From Acanthacorydalis orientalis (Eukaryota > Arthropoda > Insecta > Megaloptera > Corydalidae), in assembly GCA_034766995.1 (NCBI GenBank), contig CM068322.1, positions 5,253,089 through 5,317,088 of the forward strand: a stretch of DNA of 64,000 bases. Reading direction: 5' to 3'. Of this stretch, positions 1-14,679 are shown in pieces. The position numbers and the translations under genes were made by a program. The notes below the pieces were generated by a model. The model made no database searches. It worked only from the letters and a program-made list of their open reading frames with translations, and had not been told where the DNA came from. Numbering within the stretch: the stretch's first letter is position 1; every line of letters begins with the position of its first letter.

Positions 1-1108
1 CATTTTCTTATCAGAAATGTTCTATAAGTGATTATCAATCAATTTTGATTATCGATGCGTATTTCGAACGCGTTTATATCATTTGTACCAAGAGCATCTT
101 TCTATTATTTACATACCTTTTGTACCATAAATCTATTGTACCCATGCTCTCTGAGATTCGTGACATCCCCATTGGAAGGTACATAAGAATAGTCATTTGT
201 TTAAATATTTTTAATCAGAAAAAAATATTTTGTGCTGTGAAGCGAGAAAATAAACGATTCGTGAAAATCGACAAATATTGTTATAAACCCCAAGGCTTAT
301 ATCCTGCTTTTTGAAATTTTTAAATTCTGATCTTTAAATGTAATCAGATTAACTCTCTGATCTCGATTATAAAAATTAGGAATAAAAATAATAATGTATT
401 ACTCCTTATATTTTTTCCTTGTTGATACTGAAATTGAATTTCTAGTTTATATTAGAACTAAAAATATAATATTTTTCAGTTTACAGGGTTTTTTCTGTTC
501 TCATCTACAAACAAAACTTTTTTTATTAGAGGTACTAGGGAGCTTCGCTCTCTGCTCACTCTACTCATCAACCCTCGAGGGAGCTTCGCCATCATTCGAT
601 CCTTCCTAAAAATTTTTATAAATTAACAAATATATAGAAAAGAATCTGCATAAAATGTAAGTCGTGATTTTTTTATTGGAGAAGTTCATAATAATTAACA
701 GAAAAAAATTCAATGTTAAAATATGTAACACTTCTTTTACTCTAAGACTTCAGTGAATACAATATTTTAAATAAATGTCATCAGTTATACATTAAAATCG
801 TATTCATCTCTTTCTTTGTACAAGGTGAGAGAGATGGATATATGTGACTGATGTCAACTAATTAGAACAGAGAACACGCGATCTCCATCAACCAATCAAA
901 ACACGAATAATTGGTTACACATAACGACGATCAGGTTTCGATTTTTAGTAATAGAGAGATATTCTATTAAATATATTAAATTCAGTCTACTTTTATTTAT
1001 AACATATAAAATTATTTATAGTCAGAATCGTTTAAATATTAGTACAACACATATATAAATATTTACATAAATACACACACACGCGCACATATGTGTATAT
1101 ATATATAG

Positions 1109-1141
<33 letters not shown>

Positions 1142-1256
1142 CATAAATATAATTCAATATACAAGCTATAGAATTTCTGTTATTCTATAAAAAAAGAACT
1201 CGTTTACAAAAAAAATGTATCTATAGGCACGCAGTACACTACATGCAAACAGTATA

Positions 1257-1300
<44 letters not shown>

Positions 1301-2563
1301 ATATTTTGAAAGCTTAATATAATTTAACCAATATCATTTTATTATATGTCCAATATATTTACCTGAAAAAAGGTAAAATACCGTTCTATTTACGCAATAC
1401 ACCATAGTGGCGTAGTTTCCCTGGTACCAAATATTCAAATATGTTCTTTCTTATGTATATATATATATACATAAATGTATACACATATTTGAAACTGTGT
1501 ATTATATACGTGCATAAAATTGGAAATATTCTTTTATTTGTTAGAATTTATTTTTTAAGTCTAAAATGTAATAGATTTTTAATATAGTTCTCAATAACGA
1601 TAAAACCATTTCTCTGAACAAAATAAATTTGAAACGAATATTAAATTGAAATAGTCATTCGTGAAAAAATCTCCAGAAGCTAATTATATGATTAATAAAA
1701 TCATTATTTATAAAATATTTCCACCAACAAACTTATCTCTCTATTAAAATAAAAATATTCCATCGGAAAGACTGATCAATCTCACGAAAAAATGTTGTTC
1801 TTTTCATCTTTCTCACTTCTTTCATCATATTCTTGATGGAGTTCCGATTGTTTTCGATTTTACCCGAACGTTAACGATTAGTAATTAACGTTAATGATTA
1901 ATTTAGATTTATTATTACTCAGCGAGCGCTGCAAGCGGGGTTGGACTTCTGAGGGGTCACCAAGCATAACGATTCGGAGGCAGAGCCCCTTGTTTAATTT
2001 ATAATATTTAAATATTCATATAATACAACTACTAAAAATTATATATATATATATATTAATAAGAGAATTGTTGACTGAATTTTTTTTATATCTGTTTTAA
2101 ACTTGCAACTGCATCTTCTTTAGTTAATTGCAATTTATTTATTGCACATTTCATTCAAAACAAAGTAATTTAAACAATTGATAAAATTCACAAAATATTG
2201 TACAAAATGTATATATTGTCTAAAAACATTCTATATTGTGCAAAATTCTATTAATATTGATGAATTTCAATTTTAGTAGAAAAGTATTTTTAATAATATA
2301 AGCTTCGAACAACGAATATTACTTCATCAAAACTCTTCAGCATTATTTAATTATTCAGTTAGTATTCAATTTATATCCTTCTGAATACATTGCAAAATCT
2401 GAAATTAAACTGTACTGTTTCTTACTGTTGAATATTGTTAAATAATAGATTAGACTACCAGTTATTTCCATTTCAATTGGATTAGCTTTATTTAAAATTG
2501 TACTTTCAATACTGTTTATTATTATATTTCTTCATCGTTGTGCAGACACGACACTCACACACG

Positions 2564-2564
<1 letters not shown>
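1..2564. other. AT-rich intergenic DNA, no gene seen
   Basis: I see no conserved reading frame. The stretch holds two (TA)n tracts (about 1097-1137 and 1259-1295), a short GC-richer patch at about 530-605 in which the word GGGAGCTTCGC occurs twice in related form, and another GC-richer patch at about 1921-1992. A CCAAT-like pair (CAACCAATCAAAA and ATAATTGG) sits near 890-915 but has no supporting promoter context. The ORFs at 45-314 and 394-609 have no motif I recognise and look like chance readings. Confidence 0.6.
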
Positions 2565-4059
<1,495 letters not shown>

Positions 4060-5097
4060 AGAGATGCGGCGACATCTTAAATCATTAACGCCTTATGGTT
4101 TATGTGGTGGAAAGAGAATTCATTTGTGAAGTTTCCTATTCAAAAATGCTGATTGTGACTTTCATGATAAACAACGGTCAGATCAATTGAAAAAGTCTGG
4201 AGGTGAATAGCTGAAAGTTCTATTGGAATAAAACTCGGCTCAAACACTCAAAGAATTGGCTCAACAGCTCGAAGTCGATAAATTAAACATTTGACGACGT
4301 TTACAAGGCATGGGAAAGATCTAGAAAGAAGGAAGGTAGCTGCCACATTAATTGACCGAAAACGCCATTTATAATTGTTTAACGTTTCGATTTATTTACT
4401 TGGAAGGTATAAAAATAAGAGTTTCTTGTGGCGTATCGTCACCCTCACCCACGATGAAAAATGGACCTATTTCGACACTTCGAAACCCAAGAAATCATGA
4501 GTTGATCCTGGCTAGTCATCAACGTTAACACTAAAGCGAAACAACCACTGTCACAAATCTCTATTTGGTGGGATAAGGAGGGTGTAGTATATATTAAGAG
4601 GTATTGAAACCGAAGGAAAAATCATCACTGAACGTTATCAACAACAATTGGAGCGTTTGAATGATAATTTGATACAAAAACGACCATCAATTGCATCAAA
4701 TTTCCGAAAAGTAGTTCTTCTCCATGACAACGCTCAGCCCCATGCTGCTACAGCCGTGAAATAAACACTGATAGAACTCAAATGGATGGTTCTCCCATAC
4801 CCAGCGTATTCTCCGGACCTGGTACCAAGTAATTACCATTTGTTTCGATCGAAGCAACACGCTTTGGAAGATACACACTTCCATAACTACGGAGAAGTCA
4901 AAAATTGTGTTATCGAATGAATTGGCTCAAAAGACAGACCAATCTTTCGTCGCGGAATTCAACTTCTACCAGAAAAGTCGGACAAAGTTATAGTTTCCAA
5001 GAGAAAATACTTTGATTAATGTATTCATACATTTTGTTATTGAAATAAATGCTTAAAAAATCACAAAAAAACAGTGGTTTTCAATGCAATCTTCTAA
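4060..5097 (+). mobile_element. family A mariner copy, 5'-truncated
   Basis: This Tc1/mariner DNA transposon has lost its 5' end; homology to the better copy at 29,956-31,231 begins around 4060. The 3' end carries the inverted-repeat sequence TTTTCAATGCAATCTTCTAA followed by a TA dinucleotide, the mariner target site. The body reads as a decayed transposase. It probably cannot move by itself because the 5' terminal repeat is missing and the coding region is broken. Confidence 0.9.
4090..5020 (+). pseudogene. decayed mariner transposase (family A)
   Basis: Mariner transposases are DD34D cut-and-paste enzymes that act in the nucleus on their own terminal repeats. Fragments visible here in several frames are TLKELAQQLEVDK (helix-turn-helix region), a first catalytic block THDEKWTYFD, a second block VLLHDNAQPHAA at about 4711-4746, the block PDLVPSNYHLFRS at about 4814-4852, and a C-terminus FRRGIQLLPEKSDKVI ending in YFD-stop near 5019. 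The second Asp codon (4726-4728) and the third catalytic codon (4831-4833) are exactly 105 bp apart, the DD34D spacing, but the third residue reads Asn (AAT) instead of Asp. In-frame stops, such as the one after AVK near 4762, confirm a pseudogene. Family assignment is secure; the subfamily is not. Confidence 0.9.
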
Positions 5098-5280
5098 TAC
5101 TATATCATTTTGTTTTAATTCATCTGATAAATATATCATTTGTAAATATTCGTATTATTTTTCGTCATAATTAGTTCCATAAAGACTTATTATTATACAT
5201 TTATTGTTCGTGGAATAATCTAATGGATAATAAAATATTATTAAGTAGATAATAAAATTGTAATCTGTATATATATGTAA

Positions 5281-5281
<1 letters not shown>

Positions 5282-5337
<56 letters not shown>
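5282..5337. repeat. (TA)28 microsatellite
   Basis: Uninterrupted TA dinucleotides; the minus-strand Tyr-Ile ORF across it is an artefact. Confidence 0.97.
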
Positions 5338-5341
<4 letters not shown>

Positions 5342-5509
5342 AGAAAAAATATTAAATCTACATAAATTTGTGACGTTATAAACAGAGTATTTTAAATAAG
5401 AAATTATATTTTCCAGTAGACATGAAAAGATATATAATTCAATTAATTTAAAAACATTTAGCAAATCGTTTATCAGAAATAAGAGATGAAATACTGAAAC
5501 ATAACCCGT

Positions 5510-5690
5510 CAGTTTCTTGAACACCGTGCCAGCCCTAGAGCTAACCAGAGTGTGCTTATGTAACATGCGCCACTCGCAGATGTCGACCGGTCGACGGGTC
5601 GCTCGTTGCTAAAGTAGAAGGCGTGGTCGGCACGTTTTAACCATCAGGGTGGCAATAGAAATGGCTCTTTCTACACGAAATCGTGCATAC
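5510..5690. other. GC/CpG-richer islet next to a TA tract
   Basis: The base composition changes sharply here, with many CpG dinucleotides and a perfect 14-bp palindrome GTCGACCGGTCGAC at 5582-5595. Together with 5860-6150 it brackets a compound TA repeat. It could be promoter or untranslated-exon sequence of a host gene, but no splice-site, TATA or protein pattern settles this. Confidence 0.4.
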
Positions 5691-5694
5691 ACAC

Positions 5695-5728
5695 ATGTGT
5701 GTATGTGTGTGTATATATATATATATAT

Positions 5729-5801
<73 letters not shown>

Positions 5802-5824
5802 CAACGATAAATATATATATACAT
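5695..5824. repeat. compound (TG)n/(TA)n microsatellite
   Basis: TGTG units pass into TA units broken by ACATATA; overlapping Tyr-Ile ORFs on both strands are artefacts. Confidence 0.95.
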
Positions 5825-5859
5825 ACGATAGTACAGCCATAACACACACATTTACTTAC

Positions 5860-6150
5860 AGACAAGCTCACACGTACATATGGCGAGCAACCCTTTTTCG
5901 AGCAAACCCTTAACATTGTCGCTCTATACACCACCACTGTACATCATAGGCTCGCAAAGTGGTAAAGTAACTGAAGTCACACTCCCAACCGGATGGATAG
6001 TGACGGTGGTTTTGCACTTAAGGGATGCAGTAATTTATATAACAGGTCGCGAGGTGCTCGTTTTTGGCTGACTTACTGACAACGCTACTTGCTTTAAATG
6101 TGTTTTTAAATGACTCTCCCGACGTACTTGTGATTAACGAACACCGTACG
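5860..6150. other. GC-richer unique stretch with a short ORF, unknown
   Basis: This less AT-rich block contains a plus-strand ORF at 5880-6071 of 63 residues starting MASNPFSSKPLTLSL. I do not recognise it. The composition is nearer to that of exonic or promoter DNA than its surroundings, and the reading (LPTGWIVTVVLHLRDAVIYI in the middle) is not repeat-derived, but nothing shows that it is translated. It may be part of an untranslated exon or simply unique intergenic DNA. Confidence 0.25.
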
Positions 6151-6212
6151 TGTGCTCACTAAAATATATCAATATTCACCCATTAACACTTTAAATAAAG
6201 CCTTGTTGAATA

Positions 6213-6216
<4 letters not shown>

Positions 6217-6298
<82 letters not shown>
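6217..6298. repeat. (AT)41 microsatellite
   Basis: Perfect AT dinucleotide run of 82 bp. Confidence 0.98.
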
Positions 6299-6301
<3 letters not shown>

Positions 6302-7212
6302 CATATAGTAAACTATTTCATTAAGAATCACATTTATAAATTACTGTGTAGATTTTTAAATCGCGTTAATGATGTATAACAAACGTTCTTACTTTATCAT
6401 TTATTTAAATATTTTTTTGTAAATTAAAGGTATATTTACTACAAATTCATTTGAAACAAGAAATAACTAGGTAAATAATCGGGAAGTAACGAATTGTTAG
6501 TAATTTTCATAAGGTAGCTGAGATGACACACTGTACATACATGTAACCTTTGCTATTACAAAACAATAATGTACTCTCTATGTAAGACAATATACTTCTG
6601 AAGTTGAAGAAAAATTTATTTTCAGAAAAGAGTTTTTCTTTAGTCTTACCACACGTGCCACAAAAAGGCGTTAGAATGCAAAAAATCTATTTATTAAATT
6701 TTTTTAATTTGATTTTTCTATACCTTAGTATTGTATGTATAGTGACATTGAAAAGTATGATCAGAATTATTAATTTGTTGAGGAAATGTTTCCAATTTAC
6801 TCTTCCAAATAATAAAATGACAGTTATCAACAGCATTGTAAAGTGGACAATTTATCGTTGTATTATTGAATAGTCTGTAAACTTTTTGACCTATTTCCAA
6901 AATGTTAATAAAAGTATATATTTTTAAAATTTCAGTCACATTTCATTTTCTTATTACAATTATAAAGCATGCATTATATTTAACATCATAGTAATATTTA
7001 TTGTTTTTTTGATACTAATTTTACAAGTAATGTATTATTTTTCTGTTATAATTAACCTGTTCATTAAGACTTTTTCTATTGAACTTTACACAGTTCTTAT
7101 TAATTATTATCTTCAACCATTACTAATTTTCGAATATAATTGTATTTACAGCACGTACAGGCACGAATATACTATTTGAATTTTCATAGCCTCTTTTACA
7201 ATTTAATGACTA

Positions 7213-7732
7213 ACAAGGAGAGGATACGACTTCGGAAATTGAGTTTGGGACCAAACTTCGTGTAGCGGTAGGGTACCCCAAAATTATTAATATTGTAACG
7301 TATTAGCTCGCTCTATTAAGTCAAATTCGAGAAAAAAGGCTCCAAAGTTTTTGCATTAGGCTTATGAGAGAAAGATTTTTACGCGTTGTTAACTATTATC
7401 TTTATTTAAATATATTTTTAATAAAATACATTAAATGCATTAAATAATTATTCAGGTGAAGAAATAAAACTGCTTGTATCGAGCGAGAATCGAACCTAAC
7501 ACGTCAAACACTTGAAGCTGCCTCACTACCGCCTAGGTATCCAGCTAGTTAACAACGCGTAAAAATCTTTCTCTCATAAGCCTAATGCGAAAACTTTGGA
7601 GCCTTTTCTCTAGAAAATGGCTGGATAGTGAGAGCTAATTCGTTACTATATTAATACTTTTGAGGTACCCTACCACTACACGAAGTTTGGTCCCAAACTC
7701 AATTTCTGAGGTCGTATCCCATTCCTTGTAAG
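7213..7732. mobile_element. foldback (long inverted repeat) DNA element
   Basis: Two arms of about 185 bp, at 7213-7396 and 7545-7732, are near-complementary. Both include the word GAGTTTGGGACCAAACTTCG (7230-7249 on the plus strand, matched inverted near 7682-7702) and both end toward the centre in ACGCGTTGTTAACTA. The termini read ACAAGGA on the left and TCCTTGT on the right. No transposase is present. The arms differ by scattered substitutions and small indels, so the insertion is not recent. No clear target-site duplication is seen. It is best described as a non-autonomous foldback element of unknown superfamily. Confidence 0.85.
7480..7548 (-). other. tRNA-like (SINE-type) core inside the foldback element
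   Basis: Read on the minus strand, the loop between the arms contains GGTTCGATTCTCG, one step from a pol III B-box (GGTTCGANTCC). About 40-50 bp upstream lies CCTAGGCGGTAGTGAGGCAG, which resembles an A-box region. The spacing is that of a tRNA. The T-arm stem does not pair well, so this is not a functional tRNA. It is either a decayed tRNA-derived segment or a coincidental match. Confidence 0.4.
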
Positions 7733-8288
7733 CTAAAATAATAAATTTGTATTTATTTTTCATTTTCTTAGCACTTTCAACTAGATAATTACTTTTTTTG
7801 GAACAATGTAATAATTATTTTGACTGGAAAAGTATTCAGAAAGTTAACAAAACTAAAAATATTTTTGAAATACTTTGTCTCTGTAAATTCAAAAATTCTA
7901 AATGTGAAGTCTTGTTCCTATCTATTTGAAAATAATGATTTTCGTGTTTATTACTATTATTATTATCAACCAATCAGTTATATTTAATTTTTTACGCAAA
8001 ATTTTATTATTTTTAACCTGAAAACATTTTAGGTAAAATAAAAGTTAATTAGTAGGAATTATTAATATCTAAACCAATTATTAGTTAACAAATTAATAAC
8101 TAGATTAGTGAAGGTTACTTAAAATGTACTAGCTAATTATATATTAATTAAAAATAGCTCTATAAAATGTGGTTTTATTAATTTGTGTATAATAAATTGA
8201 TGATAAAAAATATGAACAAAATTATATATTATCTTACATTCTCATGTCACTATCAAAATTGGTATCCATTCATTGTGACAGAAAATGT

Positions 8289-8331
<43 letters not shown>

Positions 8332-9384
8332 GTGTGTGTGTATATACATATATAAATGTAATAAATATTAAAGACAGAAGTAAACTGTTGAAACTGCTCG
8401 TCATGCCCGTCACCTTCAAACTATTGTATCACAAAGGTTTATTTTTCATATATTTTTATATGTTATTTTCACGTTTATATTGAAAAAAATGTATAGCTTG
8501 TATATAAAATAGATTTTTTATTAGATTAAATATTCAAATTAAGTTCAAAAAAAATAAATATAATTTAAGATGTCTGTTGTTATAAAAAAAAATATTTTTT
8601 AGGCTCTTTCCATACACTTTACTTTTTAATACACAATTTTTTAAAACTAGTTTAAACGCTTATTAATTTATTGAAAAATAAAAAAAGATAGGTTTGAAAT
8701 TAAAACTAAACAATATTGATAAAAAATTAATTCTGAAAATGAAAATAATTTAATTATATTTTTTATTTCATTTGTTACATTTATTAATTATGTTATTACA
8801 GGAAGCATATATACATTTCTTAAATAGTAACAATATTTACATTATAATTGTATGATTCTATACTTATTATTCCGCTGGTGTATTTTATCGGTGATTTTTT
8901 CCCTTTTAGATCATATGAGTTTTTGTTTCATACTACTAGTTTCAGCACATACGACATCTTCATAAAGTTTTTAAATAAGAGATTTTAATTATATTTTAGA
9001 CTCGGTGATATCAATTAGAGTTTTTTGTTTTATGTATGTTATTGATAAATAAATATAAACAATTTCAAAAGAATTTAAAACACGATATATAAAATATATT
9101 TTAATACTTGTAACAATATTAAAAACAATCTTAAAAACTAAATAGAACAAAATTAACCCACCTGAACTAAATTACAAAATAGTATGTAGTACTTGTAATA
9201 AAGGTTTTTTCAGTCTAACAGGTTAAAATTGAAAGACAGTTGTAAATAATATATGAATTGAATTGTATATAAACAAAACAAAATGAGTCAATATGAGGTA
9301 AAAACATCTTAGAAATGAAATATAATATTACGAATATATTAATATTGAAAATATTGATATGAAATTCATTATTTTAAAAAACTT

Positions 9385-9420
<36 letters not shown>

Positions 9421-11110
9421 CATATTATAAACCACATTAACATAAAATTATAAAGCACGTTTCAATCAAAACATATATTAAAGAACTTGAAACAGATTTA
9501 CAATCCATTATTTAAATTTATGTGAAAATAGAATACTTACTGAAATGAGTAACTGGAAACAAAAAGTTATATGACTAAATAAGACGAAAAACACAATATC
9601 GATAGCATAGAATATAACTTTATAATATGATATAATTTCATTTACTGTAACTTATTTCGTCACTTATTTTAGATTAATGCAACTATTTTTTTAATGTGGA
9701 TTCGGTTTATATATAAGATTCTTCTTTATAAATCTATTTTATTACATTTGTTATTATTATATAAAATTGTATTATGAAACGAATCTTATTCGAAAAAATG
9801 GTTGTAAGATGATAATAAATTAAACATTTAATTATGTTAATACGAAAAAAAATATGTATTTTCTATTCTCAAACAATTTTCATAAGATATGTGTTTGAAG
9901 GTGCCAACAGAGTTTATCCTTTTTTCTGATTAAATGTTAACATACTCAGTCATTAGAGGGATCAGCAGAGTTTTAAAACGACTGAAACGAATATTAAACC
10001 ATAAGTGAAAGATTCGTTTTTCTATTTCATAATCTCTTTCTTGAAATCATATCATTTTTGTGATTAAAGTTGTTCAATAATTGATTATCATCTTCAAAAC
10101 ATTAAGCTACAGAAAAATCTCATCAAAATGTGCATCGAGTGCCAATAAAAAATGATGAAAAATAATTTATTGAACATTTCAAATCTAATTTTTTTCCATT
10201 TGTAGATGGAGAAAATAATTGTTTTGTGAAAATGACTAGCCATTGTGCCAGAGTGTGACATAAACGAAAACATCAATATGTATTTATAAGTAAATTCTAT
10301 TTAACAGAACTGTATTATATCTTTTAAGTTATCAAAAATGTATATTATTTTTCATTTCGTTGATAAAAAATAACATATTATTTACAGATAAGTGAAAGAT
10401 TTTCTTTAAAAAAATTCTGTGTACAAGTAAAATTATTAACATTTATCAATATTAATTGGTTAATTGTCTGGAAGAAGCTTATGATAAAAATATTGGTACA
10501 TTTTCTCACATATGTGTTTTGGGTATAACTATTATATATATATTGGGTATGATTTGTGAGTAATTAATGTTGATGCATCTAGTCTCATCCAATATTTTTT
10601 TCAATGGATTTTGTTTAGGATTATTTATTTTTTGTCACCTGTTTCTAATCTCTTTAAAGAAGGTTCAATTTTATTACATTTTAACCAATAACCGAAGACT
10701 GAAATTTCATCAAGTAGATGTGTTTGTTAGATGATGTGGTTTTGTAACATCATGTTTGTTTATCATTTTATCTTTCATGAAATATAACAGTATTTCAAAG
10801 TTTTGTAACAAAATTTCAATACACTGAGCATTCATTATCGAATATGTAATAAATTATTTAAATCAACATCGTTTATTTTTCATTTTCGAATTTTACATAT
10901 CTACCTGTGTTCTCTTTATTATTTACAATCACTAAATAATTTAAATCATTTTCAAAAGTATATTCTTTACATTACGATCATTAATTAACATTTTTTCTTG
11001 TGTTAGTATTCTTATTGTAGAAGTATTATATATTAACAATGAATTTAATTGCCATTTATATTAAAATTAAAAACAAATTCTTCAAACTTATCAGAAATAA
11101 AAATTATTTT
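7733..11110. other. AT-rich intergenic DNA
   Basis: No gene is seen. The stretch holds (TA)n tracts at about 8296-8355 and 9391-9419. A short segment at 8930-8978 (ACTACTAGTTTCAGCACATA) resembles the MITE-like unit near 36.8 kb. ORFs here lack motifs. Confidence 0.6.
8296..8355. repeat. compound (TA)n/(TG)n microsatellite
   Basis: TA units are followed by a (TG)5 block and TATACATATA. Confidence 0.95.
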
Positions 11111-11155
11111 TGTAAATGACATTATAATATAATTTATTATAATGTCATTTACAAT
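11111..11155. repeat. perfect hairpin, 20-bp stem and 5-nt loop
   Basis: TTGTAAATGACATTATAATA at 11111-11130 is followed after TAATT by its exact reverse complement at 11136-11155. It would form a very stable cruciform or RNA hairpin. No mobile-element ends or gene are adjacent. Confidence 0.95.
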
Positions 11156-12772
11156 ACATTAAATTATAATTTTTTCATTTGTATTTGGAAAATAATTAGA
11201 ATTATTTATTTTTAATGAATTTTAAACAAAATATCTGTACCAATTCTTACAGTATAACTGAAAGAATTTCGTAGATAACTTAATAAATTATTATCAAGCA
11301 TAATTCATTTTTACACATTTTAAATAATACGAAAATAACTACTATTTTTTCTAATAATTCTTATTAATGTAAAGATTTTCGAAATACATTTTATTCTTTA
11401 TCATCGTATTAGCCTGTTTACAGTAGTGGCGTATTTAAATTTCTTTAATAAAAAAAAGTGAAATCTGAAAATATATGAAGTGCATATTTTATCTATTATT
11501 TAAGTTAGGAAAAAATACTACTCAATTTAAGTTATATTTACACAAATAAATAAAAAATATTTGTTCATATTTATATTCCTTACAACAATAAGGACAAAAC
11601 TAACAAAAAAGACGATGGAGTAAATATTAAACATGAAATTAGAATCAAGTGAAAAAAGGGGATGATATAAATCATTTGCTATAAAAGTGAGCATTTTGAT
11701 CGCTTAGGTTGAGAATTACTTATCTACAATAAAAATTTTACGCAAATATTATTTTATGTAAATGTTTTCTTTTTAAAAAAAAATATGAATTAAATGGAAA
11801 TAAGTATAGAATTTCTCACCTACAGTTGTATGTTCTGAATTCTTATCTCATAAACAAGCTTAAATATAAGAGACTCTTTTTATACAAAAGAAAAATAAAT
11901 CTTGTAACTTTGTGTACTTTGATAATAATTGAATGTCAGTATAAATGTGTATATATATATATATATATATAATCTGTAACTTTCGTATTTTATTGCATTT
12001 AATTTATCACTTATCAAGAAATAAAACCGTATTTGTCATTTGATGATACAAAAGAAAATAGTAATCAAGATAAGATGATCTTTGTTTTGTTTGATTAACC
12101 GCTATAAACCATGAAAATGCCTTCAAACGAAATGGAAATATCTAAGGGAAACGGATAATTTATTTTAAGTGAAACATTTTAGACATGGAATGTTTAAAGT
12201 TTAGTATATATTTCATTTCTTAACTATATTTTTATCAAGAATTTCAAAGTAAATGGTGTTGCATAATTTGTGTATACATGCTCTTACTAATAATTATCTA
12301 TTGTAAAAATGTATTTATATTAGTTTATTTTTTTGTAAATGATCTTTGACTAATAAATGTTTTACTCTCCAAAATCCATAATTTATTTCCGTATCAAAAA
12401 CTAATAATTAATTATTGATTACTGATAATCTTTCATTTTTCGATACGTGCATTTCAATATCCATTCAGTTATTCTCTGAGTATTAGGAAATACAAAAAGA
12501 ATGTAAAACTCATTTAGATATATATTTTAAAATCTTTAAAAAATATCTACTTCTATTAAAAAGTATATTTTTTATTTTAAAATTATTTTTTTTTTGTTTT
12601 GATCATCTAAGACAAAATATTTATTAAGTCCTTGACATACAAACACGTCTCTGACACGTCATGTGTTTTTTATGCCATTGTAAACATTTACGTCTCTGCG
12701 ATGCACACAGATTTAATTCACTTTAGTGCAGTTACAAAATCTAATATTAGAAAAAATAAATATATTAATATA

Positions 12773-12811
<39 letters not shown>

Positions 12812-14679
12812 TCACTATTAAATTGTGAACCATAGAAATGAACCCTGCAACATGTCTGTTTTGAATTTGTACGAAAGTGGTAGTGAAAGCCAAATGGGCT
12901 ATTTGAGTAAAGGAACATTTTCTTGAACATATACCTTCTGCTGGTAAAAAGCAATATCCTGCAGAGATGTCACGTGTACTCAAAAAACAATATAAAAAGC
13001 AAAACGACTTGGCAGTGTAAAAAATGTCAAATATGTCAAAATTTACCAGAATGTTTCGAAAAATTTCATACTCTATAGAAATATTCAGTTATTGTTTATT
13101 TTTTTATTTAATTATTCTTTATTGATTTCGGTCATTAATATTGAATTATAATATTTAGCAATGTATAAATATTTTTTTCTTTGTTAAGCTTACACAAATG
13201 TTAAGCTAAAAAATAAACAATATTTTTTGATCATATCAACTTTTAATTAATTCGTATGTCAAAGGATAAAAATTACATTAGTCGTCAATGTGGGTACCAA
13301 AACGTTATTTTTGTTTTAAAAAATACGAAGAAAGAAACAATACTTCAATTAGGTTAATTCTAAAAATAAAATTCACAATAAATACTATCAGCTACGATAG
13401 TGAAATATAGATCTTCAATTTCAAAATATTTAACAAGAATACTTCAGCAAGACATTAAGAAGTATAGTATGCATGGTTTGTTAAAAGAACTAAAAAAATA
13501 TAGAATATATATGAGCACAAATAAGGTTTACATACATAATAAGAAAAATGAATCATTTGATGTAGGTGGTACATTTCTCAAAAGAAGAAAAAATATTGAC
13601 AATTGCTAGGAAGGGTAACTAAAAAGCTAAAAAGTATACAGAAAAACGGTATAAATTATTTGAATTCTTTAAAAAATAGGATACTTTCATTTACACGGGA
13701 TAATAAAATTGTATTAGTTTCCATATTCAATCTATGCTTTTGCGATAATGGTAGTAGAATTAATATTCCAAAATTCAATTCAGTCCAATCTTTATAGAAA
13801 TTTAATATGTATCGACCCGTTTTTTGTAATTGTCTAATTTAATTTTAAACCGATGATGAATATTTACAAAAAATAAGTTATTTGTTGATGAAATATTAAA
13901 CACAGTAGACATACAAAACAGATAGACAAATTACTATTCCACCCAAGTTGTGAGTTTTCTTATTTTTGCTCAGTACTTCATCATTCCTACTTTTTCAGTG
14001 ATTTAACTTAGACTATCCAGTATGATATTACTGTTTAAAATAAATTTTCCTGCCTTTTTTTCTGAATTCATTCAATATCATGTTTTTTATAATAAAATCT
14101 GGCTCTCATATGCTCTTCCCGAACATTTGTAACAATGAAAATATCAAATTATATGTTATACTGGTTTAAAATCGAAACTCCGAATTATTTTCCTTATAAA
14201 GTTAAATATTTTTTGAACTTAGATTTTAGTATTAGATTCATATGGCTTTTCTATAATAAAAGCATTATAAAATCATATCTAAATATTTTTCAGCTTCATC
14301 ATAATAGTTCAAATCCTAGCTACATACAAAGTTGCAACTCATACTTATTTCTACTTATAAAATTTATTTATGATCAGAACATGTCAATTACATTTATGAA
14401 AATTATTTTTTTCAATAAAAAAATAATTATGTATATTTATTTTTTAATACACATGGATTTCTTACATATAGTAGCTTTAATATATTTAAATAGTTTATAA
14501 ATTTGTCAAAGTTTTACTGAAAACATGTCAAGATTGCAAGATTTCCTGTGTTAACTATATTTTCTTGTAATAATATATCTCAAAAGCGTGATCATGACTG
14601 ATTTATTAAAATTATTATTACCAGTATATCTGAATCCGTTCCTTTGTATGTAATTTTCTATTCCACTAAGTGTTTGCAC

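Noticed and set aside
5880..6071. 63-codon ORF MASNPFSSKP...
   Set aside because: No recognised domain; openness is explained by locally higher GC. Kept only as part of a GC-richer stretch.
7480..7548. Functional tRNA gene on the minus strand
   Set aside because: The B-box is close to canonical but the T-arm stem does not pair, and acceptor and anticodon stems are not convincing.
13400..14500. Run of ORFs (69, 64 and 121 codons) on the plus strand
   Set aside because: Composition is what AT-rich DNA yields; no motif, no consistent frame or splice pattern, and no GC change.
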